A DNA stretch of 64,000 nucleotides from an uncultured Kiloniellaceae bacterium. Its GTDB lineage: Bacteria > Pseudomonadota > Alphaproteobacteria > Kiloniellales > Kiloniellaceae. Positions 17,265 through 25,701 of this stretch are shown in pieces. A program made the translations under genes and the position numbers. Position 1 is the first letter of the stretch. Each line of letters begins with the position of its first letter. Location: NCBI GenBank assembly GCA_947493695.1, contig CANLSF010000008.1, forward strand, positions 1 through 64,000, read 5' to 3'. The notes beneath the pieces were generated by a model that was not told the DNA's origin, ran no database searches, and was given only the letters and a program-made list of their open reading frames with translations.

Positions 17265-18164
17265 TTACAGCCGTGCATGGGCTCGCACGGGAAAGGTGCC
17301 CATGCCGCGGACTTTCGGTGGTGCGGCAAAAAAGCGGAAACCTTCGACGGGCAGGGCGGAAAGGTTGGTCATGTGTTCCACGATGGGTATTTCCGCGCCC
17401 AGAAGCACTGAATGCACCGGGCGCGTGCCGCCGCTGATGTCGTCGATGTTCAGGGAGTCGATGCCCACAAGATGAACCCCCTGGTCACGCAGATAGTTCG
17501 CCGCCGCCTCGGTCAGGAAGGGATGGCCCTCGAAGTACTGGTCTGTGCCCCAGTGTTTGTCCCATCCGGTTTCCACCAGCACGGCCCGCCCGGCAAGATC
17601 GCAGGCGGCGAAGGTCTGCCAGTCGATAGCGCGGCCTTCGGTGCCCGATGCCCGAACCACCAGGCCCGGCAGATTTGAGATCCGCTCCAGCTTCAGGCCC
17701 TCCAGGTCGTGTCCGTCCCGATAGCGGTGGGCGGGCGTGTCGATATAGGTGCCGGTGTTTGCCACCATCTCGATCTTTCCGATCTGAAACTCTGTTCCCT
17801 CGTCATAGTGGTCATGTGAGTCGAGAAAGGAAATGTGGTCGCAGATCAGCGGCGCGGGCAGGCCCTTGTAAGTGATCATGCCTTCGACGATGGTATGGCT
17901 GAGATCGATTAAGGTCGCGTCCTCAACTGTAACTCCCCTGTCCGTCGCATGCTTTGCGCGTTTATGCCGCTCCTCGATGATCTCTTTGTTGAGAATGCGG
18001 ACTTCGCCTACCATCAGCAGGTTCATATCCCTGATGATGTGTTCCGCGAGCAGGTCATCGCTGATGTCCTCGCCTTCAATATCGAGGCGGAAATCCTGCC
18101 CCTGAATCCCACCGCCATTAGAGAAATCGACCTCGAAGTCGAAGGTAACGCGCCGGTCGGTCAT
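17265..18164 (-). CDS. Cyclase family protein (kynurenine formamidase-like metal hydrolase)
   Basis: The 299-residue product has the cyclase-family fold from about residue 80. It shows LIDLSHTI, then ANTGTYIDTPAHRYRDGHDL (the HxGTHxDxPxH motif, with the first His replaced by Asn and the second by Tyr). A C-terminal GIDSLNIDDISGG segment follows. The family hydrolyses amides such as N-formylkynurenine using Zn or Mn. About 80 N-terminal residues precede the domain and are of unknown role. It is convergent with the amidase, so the link to that pathway is only positional. Confidence 0.8.
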   Translation of the reverse strand: MTDRRVTFDFEVDFSNGGGIQGQDFRLDIEGEDISDDLLAEHIIRDMNLLMVGEVRILNKEIIEERHKRAKHATDRGVTVEDATLIDLSHTIVEGMITYKGLPAPLICDHISFLDSHDHYDEGTEFQIGKIEMVANTGTYIDTPAHRYRDGHDLEGLKLERISNLPGLVVRASGTEGRAIDWQTFAACDLAGRAVLVETGWDKHWGTDQYFEGHPFLTEAAANYLRDQGVHLVGIDSLNIDDISGGTRPVHSVLLGAEIPIVEHMTNLSALPVEGFRFFAAPPKVRGMGTFPVRAHARL

Positions 18165-18227
18165 ATTGGGCTTCCTGATGTCTCTGGTGATTTACTGATA
18201 CTTGGGTCGCGTTGCGCGCTTTTGAAG

Positions 18228-18857
18228 CTAGCCGATCAGCATTTTTATGACTTGCTCGGCTTCCTGGCGGGCGGTTTCGCCGCTGGAGTCGTCGGCGCTA
18301 TGGGCTTTGCGCAGCCAGGCGCCGTCCATGTAGGCCTGCAGGGCGCGCCGGGCCGTCTCCATATGGTTTGGCGGCAGAAGCTGGCCGAGCTCCGCATTCA
18401 GGTTGGTGCGTACACGGCTGCGATTGATCCGCTGCAGACGTGCGAGCGGTTTGCTGTAGGGGGCGTAGGCCCAGAACTGCATCCAGACATTACAGGTTTC
18501 GCCCGTGAAGAGCGTATCGCTAAAGTTCGCCAGGATCAGGGCGCTCAGGCGCGCACGATGCCCCTCCGCGCGCGACAGACGGTCGAGGGTCTCGCGTTTT
18601 AGCGCAGCCAGAAAGCGGCGCATGGTGGCCTCCAGCAGTTCTTCCTTGCCGCCGAAGTAATAGTGAATGCTGCCAGCCGAAGCTCCGGCCCGCGCGGCGA
18701 TCTGATTGACCGTGACCGCCGCAAAGCCATGCTCTGCGACCGCGGAGATAGCGGCGTCGATCAGTTCCTCGCGGCGGACATCTTTTATGCGCTGTCGGCC
18801 CATAGTCTCCCTCGTGACGCCTCTCGAACGCATCGCAGCTGCGCCGGACTCACTCAT
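18228..18857 (-). CDS. TetR-family regulator, BetI-like
   Basis: The 209-residue product has a TetR HTH (FAAVTVNQIAARAGASAGSIHYYFGGKEELL) and a C-terminal domain of BetI type (ILANFSDTLFTGETCNVWMQFWAYA). It is divergent from a BCCT transporter at 19306, matching the common BetI/choline-transporter pairing. The perfect palindrome at 18937 is the likely operator. Several starts are possible; ATG at 18803 (MGRQRIKDV) would give a typical TetR N terminus. The ligand is inferred to be choline, betaine or a related compound. Confidence 0.85.
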   Translation of the reverse strand: MSESGAAAMRSRGVTRETMGRQRIKDVRREELIDAAISAVAEHGFAAVTVNQIAARAGASAGSIHYYFGGKEELLEATMRRFLAALKRETLDRLSRAEGHRARLSALILANFSDTLFTGETCNVWMQFWAYAPYSKPLARLQRINRSRVRTNLNAELGQLLPPNHMETARRALQAYMDGAWLRKAHSADDSSGETARQEAEQVIKMLIG

Positions 18858-18936
18858 TTCATTCAGTAAATTGGTCGGGCAGCAACAGCTTACACGGCTC
18901 TATATAGGGCTTCAAGTTGTACAAGCGATATTTAAA

Positions 18937-18952
18937 TTGCACGATCGTGCAA
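18937..18952. promoter_or_regulatory. Perfect 16-bp palindrome, probable TetR operator
   Basis: TTGCACGATCGTGCAA is a perfect palindrome lying in the divergent spacer 80 bp upstream of the TetR frame. A smaller palindrome, TTGTACAA, sits just to its left. It is the best candidate for the regulator's own operator. Confidence 0.65.
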
Positions 18953-19028
18953 AATTCTGCATACTTAGATATAAAATTTACACACCGGGGTATTCAGAAG
19001 AGGCTATGATCCTCTGAAACTTGGGGTG

Positions 19029-19257
19029 AACAGGAGCCTGATCGTTCCATTCGGTTGAGAATGGAGCGTGAATCAGTCTCCCAATCAACAGGAGCCTGAT
19101 CGTGCCATTCCTCAGAATGGGGCGTGAATCAGTCTCGTAAATAACAGGAGCCTGATCGTGCTGTTCCGATGAATTGCACGTGAATCGGTCTCGTAAATAA
19201 CAAGAGCCTGATCGTTTCGTTTCACTCAAAGCGCGGCGGGAATCAGTGCCTTAATAA
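19029..19257. repeat. Four tandem 56-58 bp hairpin repeats
   Basis: Units begin at 19029, 19087, 19143 and 19199. Each contains GGAG or AGAG, then CTGATCG, a variable 8-10 bp stem-loop, CG, a TGA or GGA bulge, ATCAG or ATCGG, and (in units 1-3) a CTC that pairs with the GAG. Stems differ in sequence but keep pairing, including G-U pairs. A fifth copy in inverse orientation lies at 34950-34997. They resemble REP-type palindromes with a bulge. Confidence 0.85.
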
Positions 19258-19305
19258 CTCGGGGGAGAGCGGTTCTCGCTCTGGATCGCTGCAGGAAAAG
19301 CGGTC

Positions 19306-20535
19306 GTGCCCCGCATGTGGGAGGAAGCCGTGACTTTAGTTTTATCAGCGGGCGTGCTGCTCGCTCTGGCGATGGTGGTGTTCAGCCTCGTCAAATGGGG
19401 GAATCTTGAGTGCATCGGTGTGACACCGGTGCCGCTTTTCACCTTTATTGCCATTCTCTTCACCTCGGGTCTGGATGTCGGCCTGATCATGTTTCCGCTG
19501 ACTGAATTTCCAGTCTACGCTGACCTTGCGGCAAATCCCGAGTATGCCTTTACCAACCCGCTCGCGATCGAGTTCGGGTTCTGGGGCTTCATGATCTGGG
19601 GTTTCTACTTCCTGACCAGTTTCTACTTCTGTGTGATCGAGCCGCGGGTCGGCTTTTTCGAGATCCCCTGGGTGAAGCTGTTGAACAACATCGTCATCAT
19701 CGGCACCTGTGCCTTCACGGCGTATCTCTTCCTGACCAACCTGCCGTGGTATGCGCCGCAGATTGGCGATGGCGAGTCTATTACCGCGACCTTCTATCTG
19801 ATCGTCTTTGTGGTGATCCTGGCGTCGGTCTATTCCAGCACCGACATCAAGTACGTGAAGATCCTCAGTCTGGCGTCGACCTGGCTGTTCCTGGGCCTGA
19901 TTGCGCTGATGGCGATTTCAGCGGGCATGGGCGGCACGGCTCTTGTCGAGAGCGCCGGGCTGATCGGCGGTTACTTCACGAACATTCATGAGTTCGTTCT
20001 GCCTATCAATGACTACCACGAATTCTATCTTTTCTGGTGGTTCGCCTGGAGCATCATGATCGGTCAGTTCACCTCGCGCTTTGTCGGTGGCCTGAAGACC
20101 TGGCAGGTACTGATTGCTCTTGTGGTCTTCCCCTCGATCCCGCTCGCGATCTGGTTCTCGGTGCTCTACTACTATCACCTCAACGCCCTTGAGATTGCCG
20201 GTTTCTTCAGCATTGCGATGATCATCGTCGGGGTCACCTTCGTGATCAACTCACTGGATTCCCTGACCCGGCTCTACTCGGACAACATGACGTTGACAGT
20301 GGCCCGTTTGGGACGTTTGAAGTACATCGGCCTCCACGTGGCGCTGCTCTTCGGACTGACCCTGCTGTTCAAGCTCGACTTCCTGCAGATCCAGTGGATC
20401 GGCGCGATCGTCATCGGGCTCTACTTCGCCTGCCTCGGCTACATCATTTATGCCAAACGCGGTGATGTCATGGCGATCCGGACCTCACCGGAAGGCCGCG
20501 AGGTCGACTTCAGCAAGATTGAAAAAGCGCACTAA
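19306..20535 (+). CDS. BCCT-family transporter-like membrane protein (compact)
   Basis: The 409-residue protein has about 10 hydrophobic helices. It carries BCCT-like segments: TFIAILFTSGLDVGLIMFPLTE (matching the usual LFSAGMGIGLxFWGVAEP) and FYLFWWFAWSIMIGQFTSRFVGG (matching the tryptophan-rich BCCT signature). VTFVINSLDSLTRLYSDN is also present. BCCT proteins import betaine, choline, carnitine or DMSP. It is shorter than the usual 500-650 residues and appears to lack the first helix and the C-terminal tail. The start is GTG 19306 or ATG 19315. The divergent BetI-like regulator supports a quaternary-amine substrate. Confidence 0.75.
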   Translation: MPRMWEEAVTLVLSAGVLLALAMVVFSLVKWGNLECIGVTPVPLFTFIAILFTSGLDVGLIMFPLTEFPVYADLAANPEYAFTNPLAIEFGFWGFMIWGFYFLTSFYFCVIEPRVGFFEIPWVKLLNNIVIIGTCAFTAYLFLTNLPWYAPQIGDGESITATFYLIVFVVILASVYSSTDIKYVKILSLASTWLFLGLIALMAISAGMGGTALVESAGLIGGYFTNIHEFVLPINDYHEFYLFWWFAWSIMIGQFTSRFVGGLKTWQVLIALVVFPSIPLAIWFSVLYYYHLNALEIAGFFSIAMIIVGVTFVINSLDSLTRLYSDNMTLTVARLGRLKYIGLHVALLFGLTLLFKLDFLQIQWIGAIVIGLYFACLGYIIYAKRGDVMAIRTSPEGREVDFSKIEKAH

Positions 20536-20552
20536 TTTCGCTTGCTAAAATG

Positions 20553-20596
20553 ATCCCGGCGCTTGCTTCCTATGTGGAGCGGGCGCCGGGATTTTT
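20553..20596 (+). terminator. Rho-independent terminator
   Basis: ATCCCGGCGC and GCGCCGGGAT form a perfect 10-bp stem followed by TTTT, 18 bp after the transporter stop. Confidence 0.85.
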
Positions 20597-20948
20597 CGTT
20601 TCTGATGGTTCAGGTGCCTGCGGATCCCGACCGCCGAGTGTTTATCGTAAAGACGGATCCCGACAGAGCCTGTCCGTGCAGTCGTTTCCTGAAATCCGCG
20701 CCACGAAGTCAAGTTAATCCCCCGATTCTATGCAGATCGTCCGCAAGACTGTGCTGAAAGTTCAGAACGCCCGGCGAAACTTGATTTAGCGTCCGGGCTT
20801 CAACAACTACTCAATCAGCCGGAGCGAGAGACAGCTTTGGATGTCGTCGAAAGAGAGCATCTGTGATTAACCCTCTCGTCTCCAGAGCTGATTAGATCAA
20901 CTGATTTGAAGCCGCCGCTGCGCGCTTCTCTTGATAAGGATATGACTC
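20597..20948. other. Intergenic region, no gene seen
   Basis: This stretch between the BCCT terminator and the MAPEG gene contains only short frames without ribosome sites. It presumably holds the MAPEG promoter, but no box is clear. Confidence 0.4.
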
Positions 20949-21359
20949 ATGGAAACGGCCTATTTCTATCTCGCCCTGAGCGGGATGCTCACGGTTCTTC
21001 TCTGGACGCCCTACATCTTAGCCCGGGTTTTTGTCTGGGGCCTGCCGACCTTTCTGAACAACTACCCTGCGGGCTTCCCGGTCGAGCAGCCGGCGCCGCC
21101 GCTTTGGGCGGAACGGGCGAAACGCGCCCATCTCAATCTGGTCGAGACCATGCCGGCGTTCATCGCCGTTGTTTTGGGAGTGGCGTTCTTCGGTGGCGAG
21201 ACAGCCGGTCCTACAGTCGGACTCTGGGCGCAGATCTTCTTCCTCGCGCGCCTTGCACATGCAGTGGTCTACACCCTGGGTGTCCCCTACCTGCGCACGC
21301 CGACGTATCTGGTGTCCTGGGCCGCCATTCTGATCATCGGTGCACAGGTTGTGATCTGA
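20949..21359 (+). CDS. MAPEG family membrane protein
   Basis: The 136-residue protein has four hydrophobic helices. MAPEG features are RAKRAHLNLVETMPAFIAVVL (the glutathione-binding RAxRAHxNxxE region) and RLAHAVVYTLGVPYLRTPTY. Bacterial MAPEG proteins are membrane glutathione transferases or peroxidases or simply uncharacterised. It is a single-gene unit followed by two inverted repeats. Confidence 0.88.
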   Translation: METAYFYLALSGMLTVLLWTPYILARVFVWGLPTFLNNYPAGFPVEQPAPPLWAERAKRAHLNLVETMPAFIAVVLGVAFFGGETAGPTVGLWAQIFFLARLAHAVVYTLGVPYLRTPTYLVSWAAILIIGAQVVI

Positions 21360-21371
21360 AGTCTCTGATCG

Positions 21372-21413
21372 GGCAGCAATTGCATAAAGGCATGAACGCT
21401 TCAGCAATTGCTG
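21372..21413 (+). repeat. 11-bp inverted repeat after the MAPEG gene
   Basis: GCAGCAATTGC and GCAATTGCTGC are perfect inverted arms separated by 20 nt, 12 bp after the stop. There is no T-run. Confidence 0.6.
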
Positions 21414-21420
21414 CCTGAAT

Positions 21421-21454
21421 CCCCAATGGCGGCACTCTGCCGGTGGGGTGTTTT
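21421..21454 (+). terminator. Probable rho-independent terminator
   Basis: CCCCA...CGGCA ctc TGCCG...TGGGG form an imperfect stem followed by TGTTTT. Confidence 0.6.
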
Positions 21455-22427
21455 ACTACAGGTCTCAAATGATTTTGCGTTTTTGCTTTGCGTCGATTTC
21501 TCTATAGCTCCTTTTGCGTTCAATCTATTTTTTAAGTCCGCTGGCCGGGCACATAGATCCGTCTCTTATGCTTGCTGGAAAAGTCTCAGAACTTCATTTC
21601 TCTGCGTCCTGATTTCTCTTCGTACAGGCGTGCCGCATTCGTTGCTCAGTTTCTGGGCGGTAATCAATTGCCGAACTGCAAGGGCGGCAGTCCCGCTCCT
21701 CTCGCCATGTTTCGATGTTGTAATGCTAAGTAAAAAATTTTCTATTTACATATAATTATTTTATTTTTTGCAAAAAATAGCAAATTTTTATTCAACGGAA
21801 CACGTGAATAGCACCTTCATAACGTGAAGGCCGATTCAACATAAATTGGCTGCTTTTTCGAATGTCCTTGCAGGGTATTCTGACTGTTTCGGCCCTGCTC
21901 TACGGGATGAGATTCAATGATTAGCGGCTCATTTCCTCGCGTTCACATCTTCGGCTGATTTTGTAAGAATAATTTATATATCTGATTTATATAACAAAAA
22001 AAATAGACCCTATTGAAAACGCATGCGAAACTTTACCGATCGTAAAGAGAATCGGTCGATTAATATGCCTCAGTCGCGGGCGAGGGTTTTCATGAAGGTG
22101 TTTTCGTCCAACCCAACGGTCGTTTTGAAGTTTGAGTCCAATCGAATTTGCTTGGAATCGAAGCTGAAAGAGAAACATGTAAGTGATACAAGATATTGAT
22201 ATAATGTGAAAAAAATTACATATTCGTACAAATTATATAACTATACTGTATTCGATGAAATTAATGCTTTGTATTTTTGGGTTAAATTTATTCCTGACAG
22301 ACGTGAGGCCCGGCCGGATGCCGGCGCTGACCCTCGCGCAAGGGCAAGGTTTGTCTGTGCTTTTTGACTTCACCGAACGTAAGGATGGCTTCACGAGCCC
22401 TTGTTTATAATTCGAGGTAATCGACCT
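21455..22427. other. Long AT-rich gene-free region
   Basis: Nearly 1 kb without a convincing gene. Open frames at 21408-21755 (plus) and 21987-22178 (minus) have no family resemblance and poor starts. The stretch 21720-21790 and 21960-22290 is strongly AT-rich, with homopolymer runs. It could contain regulatory or decayed sequence, but I see no defined element. Confidence 0.45.
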
Positions 22428-23327
22428 ATGGCAATCTCAGCTCGCTTTTCCGTTTTTATCCTGGCTGCCGTCATTCTCCTGAGGGCGCCTCAACCTCTGC
22501 TGGCCGAGGATCCACAGGATCAATGGAAGAGTGAATTCCAGCAGGCGCAGAAGATCGAACGCGCTCTGACCTCCGTGGAGAACGCTCTGCATGCGTTGGA
22601 GCTTTGGCGCAAGGAGGCTGTGCCGCATGTTCAGCTCACGGATCTCGCCCGGATCAGTGTTCCGCAGCAGCTCAAGTTCTTGTCTGTCCAGTTCCATATC
22701 ATCGAGCGGGCGACCTTAACCGAGCAGGAGTGGGAAGAGCTGGAGGCGCTGAAACGGCGCTACTGGTCGGCGGCTGGATTCTTTGAGGCCAAGGCACGGG
22801 AAAGCACCAGTCCGGCGCAACAATGTGTTCGTCTGCTCTATGAGGATCTCGAGCAGCTTGAGGCGACGGCAGGCGATGGAGAGGCGGTCCAGGGCAGGCA
22901 GGGGCACCGCCTTCTGACCATACTCGGCACTGCTGAAACTATGTCTCGCATTCGGAGGCAGGACCCGGCTTATCCCCTGCATGAAGTGATGGAACGCTTC
23001 GCGCCGCACGCCAAAAGCTACGTGCTGGCGAAACAGGAATTGCTTGAAATTCAACCCGGCGCCAAGCAGCAACGTCACGCTCGCTATTATCTGGATCAGG
23101 CGCAGTTACGGATCGAACACGCGGTGCCGCCCAATGACCCCGAGCTTGTGAGTTTTCTGGAAAAGGCCGAGGCCTCGCTGCGGGAGTCCAGGGAACTCGC
23201 CCCTGACTACTTTAATCCCGAAGGTATGGAAGAAACGCTTTCTGACTTCTGGAGCTATACCCGATCATCGAAGCCGGAAGAACGCCAGCCGGAGACAGCC
23301 CGGCCGGGGGTGGCGCGGAATTCGTAG
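22428..23327 (+). CDS. Hypothetical exported helical protein
   Basis: The product has about 299 residues with a Sec signal peptide (RFSVFILAAVILLRAPQPLLA). The mature part is rich in charged and helix-forming residues (for example FQQAQKIERALTSVENALHALELW and ARYYLDQAQLRIEH), suggesting a helical-bundle periplasmic protein. I do not recognise the family. ATG 22428 is preceded by GAGGTAA. The gene stands alone downstream of the long AT-rich gap. Confidence 0.65.
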   Translation: MAISARFSVFILAAVILLRAPQPLLAEDPQDQWKSEFQQAQKIERALTSVENALHALELWRKEAVPHVQLTDLARISVPQQLKFLSVQFHIIERATLTEQEWEELEALKRRYWSAAGFFEAKARESTSPAQQCVRLLYEDLEQLEATAGDGEAVQGRQGHRLLTILGTAETMSRIRRQDPAYPLHEVMERFAPHAKSYVLAKQELLEIQPGAKQQRHARYYLDQAQLRIEHAVPPNDPELVSFLEKAEASLRESRELAPDYFNPEGMEETLSDFWSYTRSSKPEERQPETARPGVARNS

Positions 23328-23433
23328 GTCCTTATCCGCGGGCCGTCGCTGGCAAGCCGCGAGAGGCCCGACCCGCTGCAAACTCATCTTGCCGATCAGA
23401 CAAACCGTCACGCTTATAGAAAAAGGAATACAT

Positions 23434-24249
23434 ATGTCCGAAGCGCTCCAGTTCGATTACAGCTTAGGCCACGAGGAAGCTTTTCTGGGCTACCTGCGTT
23501 TCAGGAATGCCGAGACCTCTGTCCGTTTTGCCCGTGATCGGATCCGGCAGGATAGCCGAATTCTCGACTGTGGCTGCGGACCCGGGTCGGTGACCGTCGG
23601 GCTGGCCGCCTGGGCGCCGCAGGGCGAGACCATCGGGATCGACGTGAATGGCGCGCAGCTCGCGGGCGCGCAGGCTTCGGCGCAGTCTCTCGGGCTCGAA
23701 AATGTCTCTTTCAGAGAGGCGGACATTTTCAATCTGCCGTTCGAAGACAACAGCTTCGATTTTGTTTTTGCCCAGACCGTCTTTTGCCATATTCCCGACC
23801 GGGACAAGGCCCTGCAGGAGATCCGCCGTGTGTTGCGACCGGGTGGTCATGTCGGCCTGCGCGATATCATCAACAGCCAGGTCGTGATTTTTCCGGACGA
23901 GTCCCGGCTGCACAAACTCAACAGGATGATCCGCCAGGGCATTCTCTCGACCGGTGGTGATCCGGATGTCGGGCGTGTTCTCGGTCCGCTGCTGCAGGCA
24001 AACGGCTTTGACGATATCACCGTGTCTCTGGATTGGGAGCAGGCGCCTCAGGACGCGCACCGCAGAGAATATCTCTGCAATCTCGCCGACACGCTCGATA
24101 AAGGCGGGCTGGGCATACGCGCTTTGGAAAACGGCTGGTGCACGCCGCAAGAACGCGACGAAATCGTCGCGGCCTGGCGCAGGCTCGCCGACGATCCTCT
24201 CGGCTGTTCCGGACTGCCGCTGGTTCAGGCGATTGGCCGGAAACCCTGA
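23434..24249 (+). CDS. Class I SAM-dependent methyltransferase
   Basis: The 271-residue enzyme has SAM motif I as ILDCGCGPGSVTVG (about 43-56) and the acidic motif II in IGIDVNGAQL. Motif III is in FVFAQTVFCHIPD, and RRVLRPGGHVGLRD is typical of UbiE/Methyltransf_11 proteins. The acceptor is unknown. ATG 23434 follows AAAAGGAA. The next gene, cutA, starts 94 bp downstream and may be co-transcribed. Confidence 0.9.
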   Translation: MSEALQFDYSLGHEEAFLGYLRFRNAETSVRFARDRIRQDSRILDCGCGPGSVTVGLAAWAPQGETIGIDVNGAQLAGAQASAQSLGLENVSFREADIFNLPFEDNSFDFVFAQTVFCHIPDRDKALQEIRRVLRPGGHVGLRDIINSQVVIFPDESRLHKLNRMIRQGILSTGGDPDVGRVLGPLLQANGFDDITVSLDWEQAPQDAHRREYLCNLADTLDKGGLGIRALENGWCTPQERDEIVAAWRRLADDPLGCSGLPLVQAIGRKP

Positions 24250-24342
24250 CGCGTTGAAAGCGATTATCTCTGGTGAGCCCCTGATCTGAGGCTGTATTCT
24301 CTCCCGGTTCATTCCACAAGATTGCACCGGGACTCCAACGAG

Positions 24343-24699
24343 ATGCCGAAGAAAACAACCGCGGACCAAAGCTTGGCTCTGGTTCAGATCACTGCCCCTG
24401 ATCAGGCTGTGGCGCACAGGATTGCGAATGCGCTGGTCGAGCAGCGCCTCGCGGCCGCGGTGCATATTGCAACTATCACCTCCGTCTATCGCTGGCAAGG
24501 TGCGGTCGAGCGGGCGCCGGAGGTGGTTCTGACTGCGAAGACCCTGGCGGCTCGTTTTGAGGAGATTGCAGGGCTGGTCGATGAAATTCATCCCTATGCA
24601 CTGCCGCCCATTCTGCAGATCGATGTTACGCACACCACGCCCGCATACGCCGACTGGATCGTAGAGAGTGCGGGTGGGGAGGGTGGCAGCCTTATATGA
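24343..24699 (+). CDS. cutA: Divalent-cation tolerance protein CutA
   Basis: The 118-residue protein matches CutA1. Visible segments are ALVQITAPDQAVAHRIANALVEQRLAAAVHI, TSVYRWQGAVERAPEVVLTAKT and DEIHPYALPPILQIDV (the conserved HPYxxPxI motif). CutA forms very stable trimers; its role in metal tolerance remains uncertain. It overlaps the next gene by 4 bp (ATGA), so the two are translationally coupled. Confidence 0.93.
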   Translation: MPKKTTADQSLALVQITAPDQAVAHRIANALVEQRLAAAVHIATITSVYRWQGAVERAPEVVLTAKTLAARFEEIAGLVDEIHPYALPPILQIDVTHTTPAYADWIVESAGGEGGSLI

Positions 24700-25673
24700 A
24701 GCAAATCGCACTGCAACACATCGCCAGGATTCCGCCTGCGCCGAAGGGGTTCGAATTTGTTTCCGTTGGCATTTCGCTCAAGGGTGAGGCGCTGTTTCTC
24801 TACATCGAGAAGAGTTCGAAGGCATACATCGGTCAGCGGGGTGAAAGTCCTGGGCCGATGCCCTCGTTCAATGCCGAAGGTCGCGTCGAGTTGATTTACA
24901 AACTGCGTGTGATGGATGGAGAGGCATCCAGGGAGATGGATCTCCCGCGCATCGACTTTGGCTTTCCCAGGATCGATCTGCTCAGCGATGGATCTTTTGT
25001 CTTGGTGAACGCTCATGCGCAGTGGAAGTCGAGCGGCGAATATGATCTGAACGGTTTGATTTATGATCGTGCGACGGGTGAGAAGAAGAGATTCTTTGCA
25101 GGTGATGGTATCCAGGATATCGGTGTCGATGGGCATGACCGGATCTGGGTTTCCTATTTCGAATGGGGGGTCGATGGCGTCTTTGGTTTTCGCGGTGCGG
25201 GCGCAGATTTTAAGATCCAAGAGGGACCGCATCTGATTGGCCGCGAGGGGCTCAATTGCTTCGATCACAGCGGCGAGCTGATCTGGCAGCACGATCAGAA
25301 GGAGATGTATGTCGGTGATTGCACCGCGCTGAACGTCTCCAGGGAAGCGGCTCATTTTGTTTTCTCACCCGATCTCTATCTGGGTGGAGTTTCTAGTGGT
25401 TTTGAGAGCGATTACCGCAGGATCAATTTGACGAACAGCAGTTGCTTCGCGATTTCTCCCGAGCGTGCTTTCTTTATCCGTGGCGCGGGGCGCTCCTTGG
25501 GGACCGCTTATTTGATGAGTTTTGAGCCAAGCAATGCATCAAGTTTGGTGAAATGCCAACTGGTGTTGTCGAACGGAAACGTCGTGAAGAGTGGTCGGGC
25601 CGTTGGCAGGGGGGCGTCATTGCATCTTTTCACGAAGAAAGACTGGTACAGCGTAAATCTGCAAGGTCTTTGA
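24696..25673 (+). CDS. Hypothetical beta-rich protein, coupled to cutA
   Basis: The 325-residue product has no recognised domain. Repeated short strands with aspartate turns (RIDLLSDGSFVLVNA, IQDIGVDGHDRIWVSYF, GLNCFDHSGELIW) suggest a beta-propeller. There is no signal peptide. The ATGA overlap with cutA indicates one operon. Function cannot be proposed. Confidence 0.65.
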   Translation: MKQIALQHIARIPPAPKGFEFVSVGISLKGEALFLYIEKSSKAYIGQRGESPGPMPSFNAEGRVELIYKLRVMDGEASREMDLPRIDFGFPRIDLLSDGSFVLVNAHAQWKSSGEYDLNGLIYDRATGEKKRFFAGDGIQDIGVDGHDRIWVSYFEWGVDGVFGFRGAGADFKIQEGPHLIGREGLNCFDHSGELIWQHDQKEMYVGDCTALNVSREAAHFVFSPDLYLGGVSSGFESDYRRINLTNSSCFAISPERAFFIRGAGRSLGTAYLMSFEPSNASSLVKCQLVLSNGNVVKSGRAVGRGASLHLFTKKDWYSVNLQGL

Positions 25674-25677
25674 AAGT

Positions 25678-25701
25678 GCCTGAGTCTGATCAGGCTCAGG
25701 C
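25678..25701. terminator. Bidirectional terminator-like inverted repeat
   Basis: GCCTGAG and CTCAGGC flank an inner CTGATCAG between two convergent genes. It overlaps the stop of the minus-strand kinase. Confidence 0.55.

Noticed and set aside
19029-19257. CRISPR array
   Set aside because: Units are contiguous palindromes of 56-58 bp with paired variable stems, not identical repeats with unique spacers; no cas genes are present.
21408-21755. Plus-strand open frame of 115 codons
   Set aside because: It starts inside an inverted repeat and terminator, lacks a ribosome site and has no recognisable features.
23464-24711. Minus-strand open frame of 415 codons
   Set aside because: It lies antisense to the methyltransferase and cutA, both well supported.
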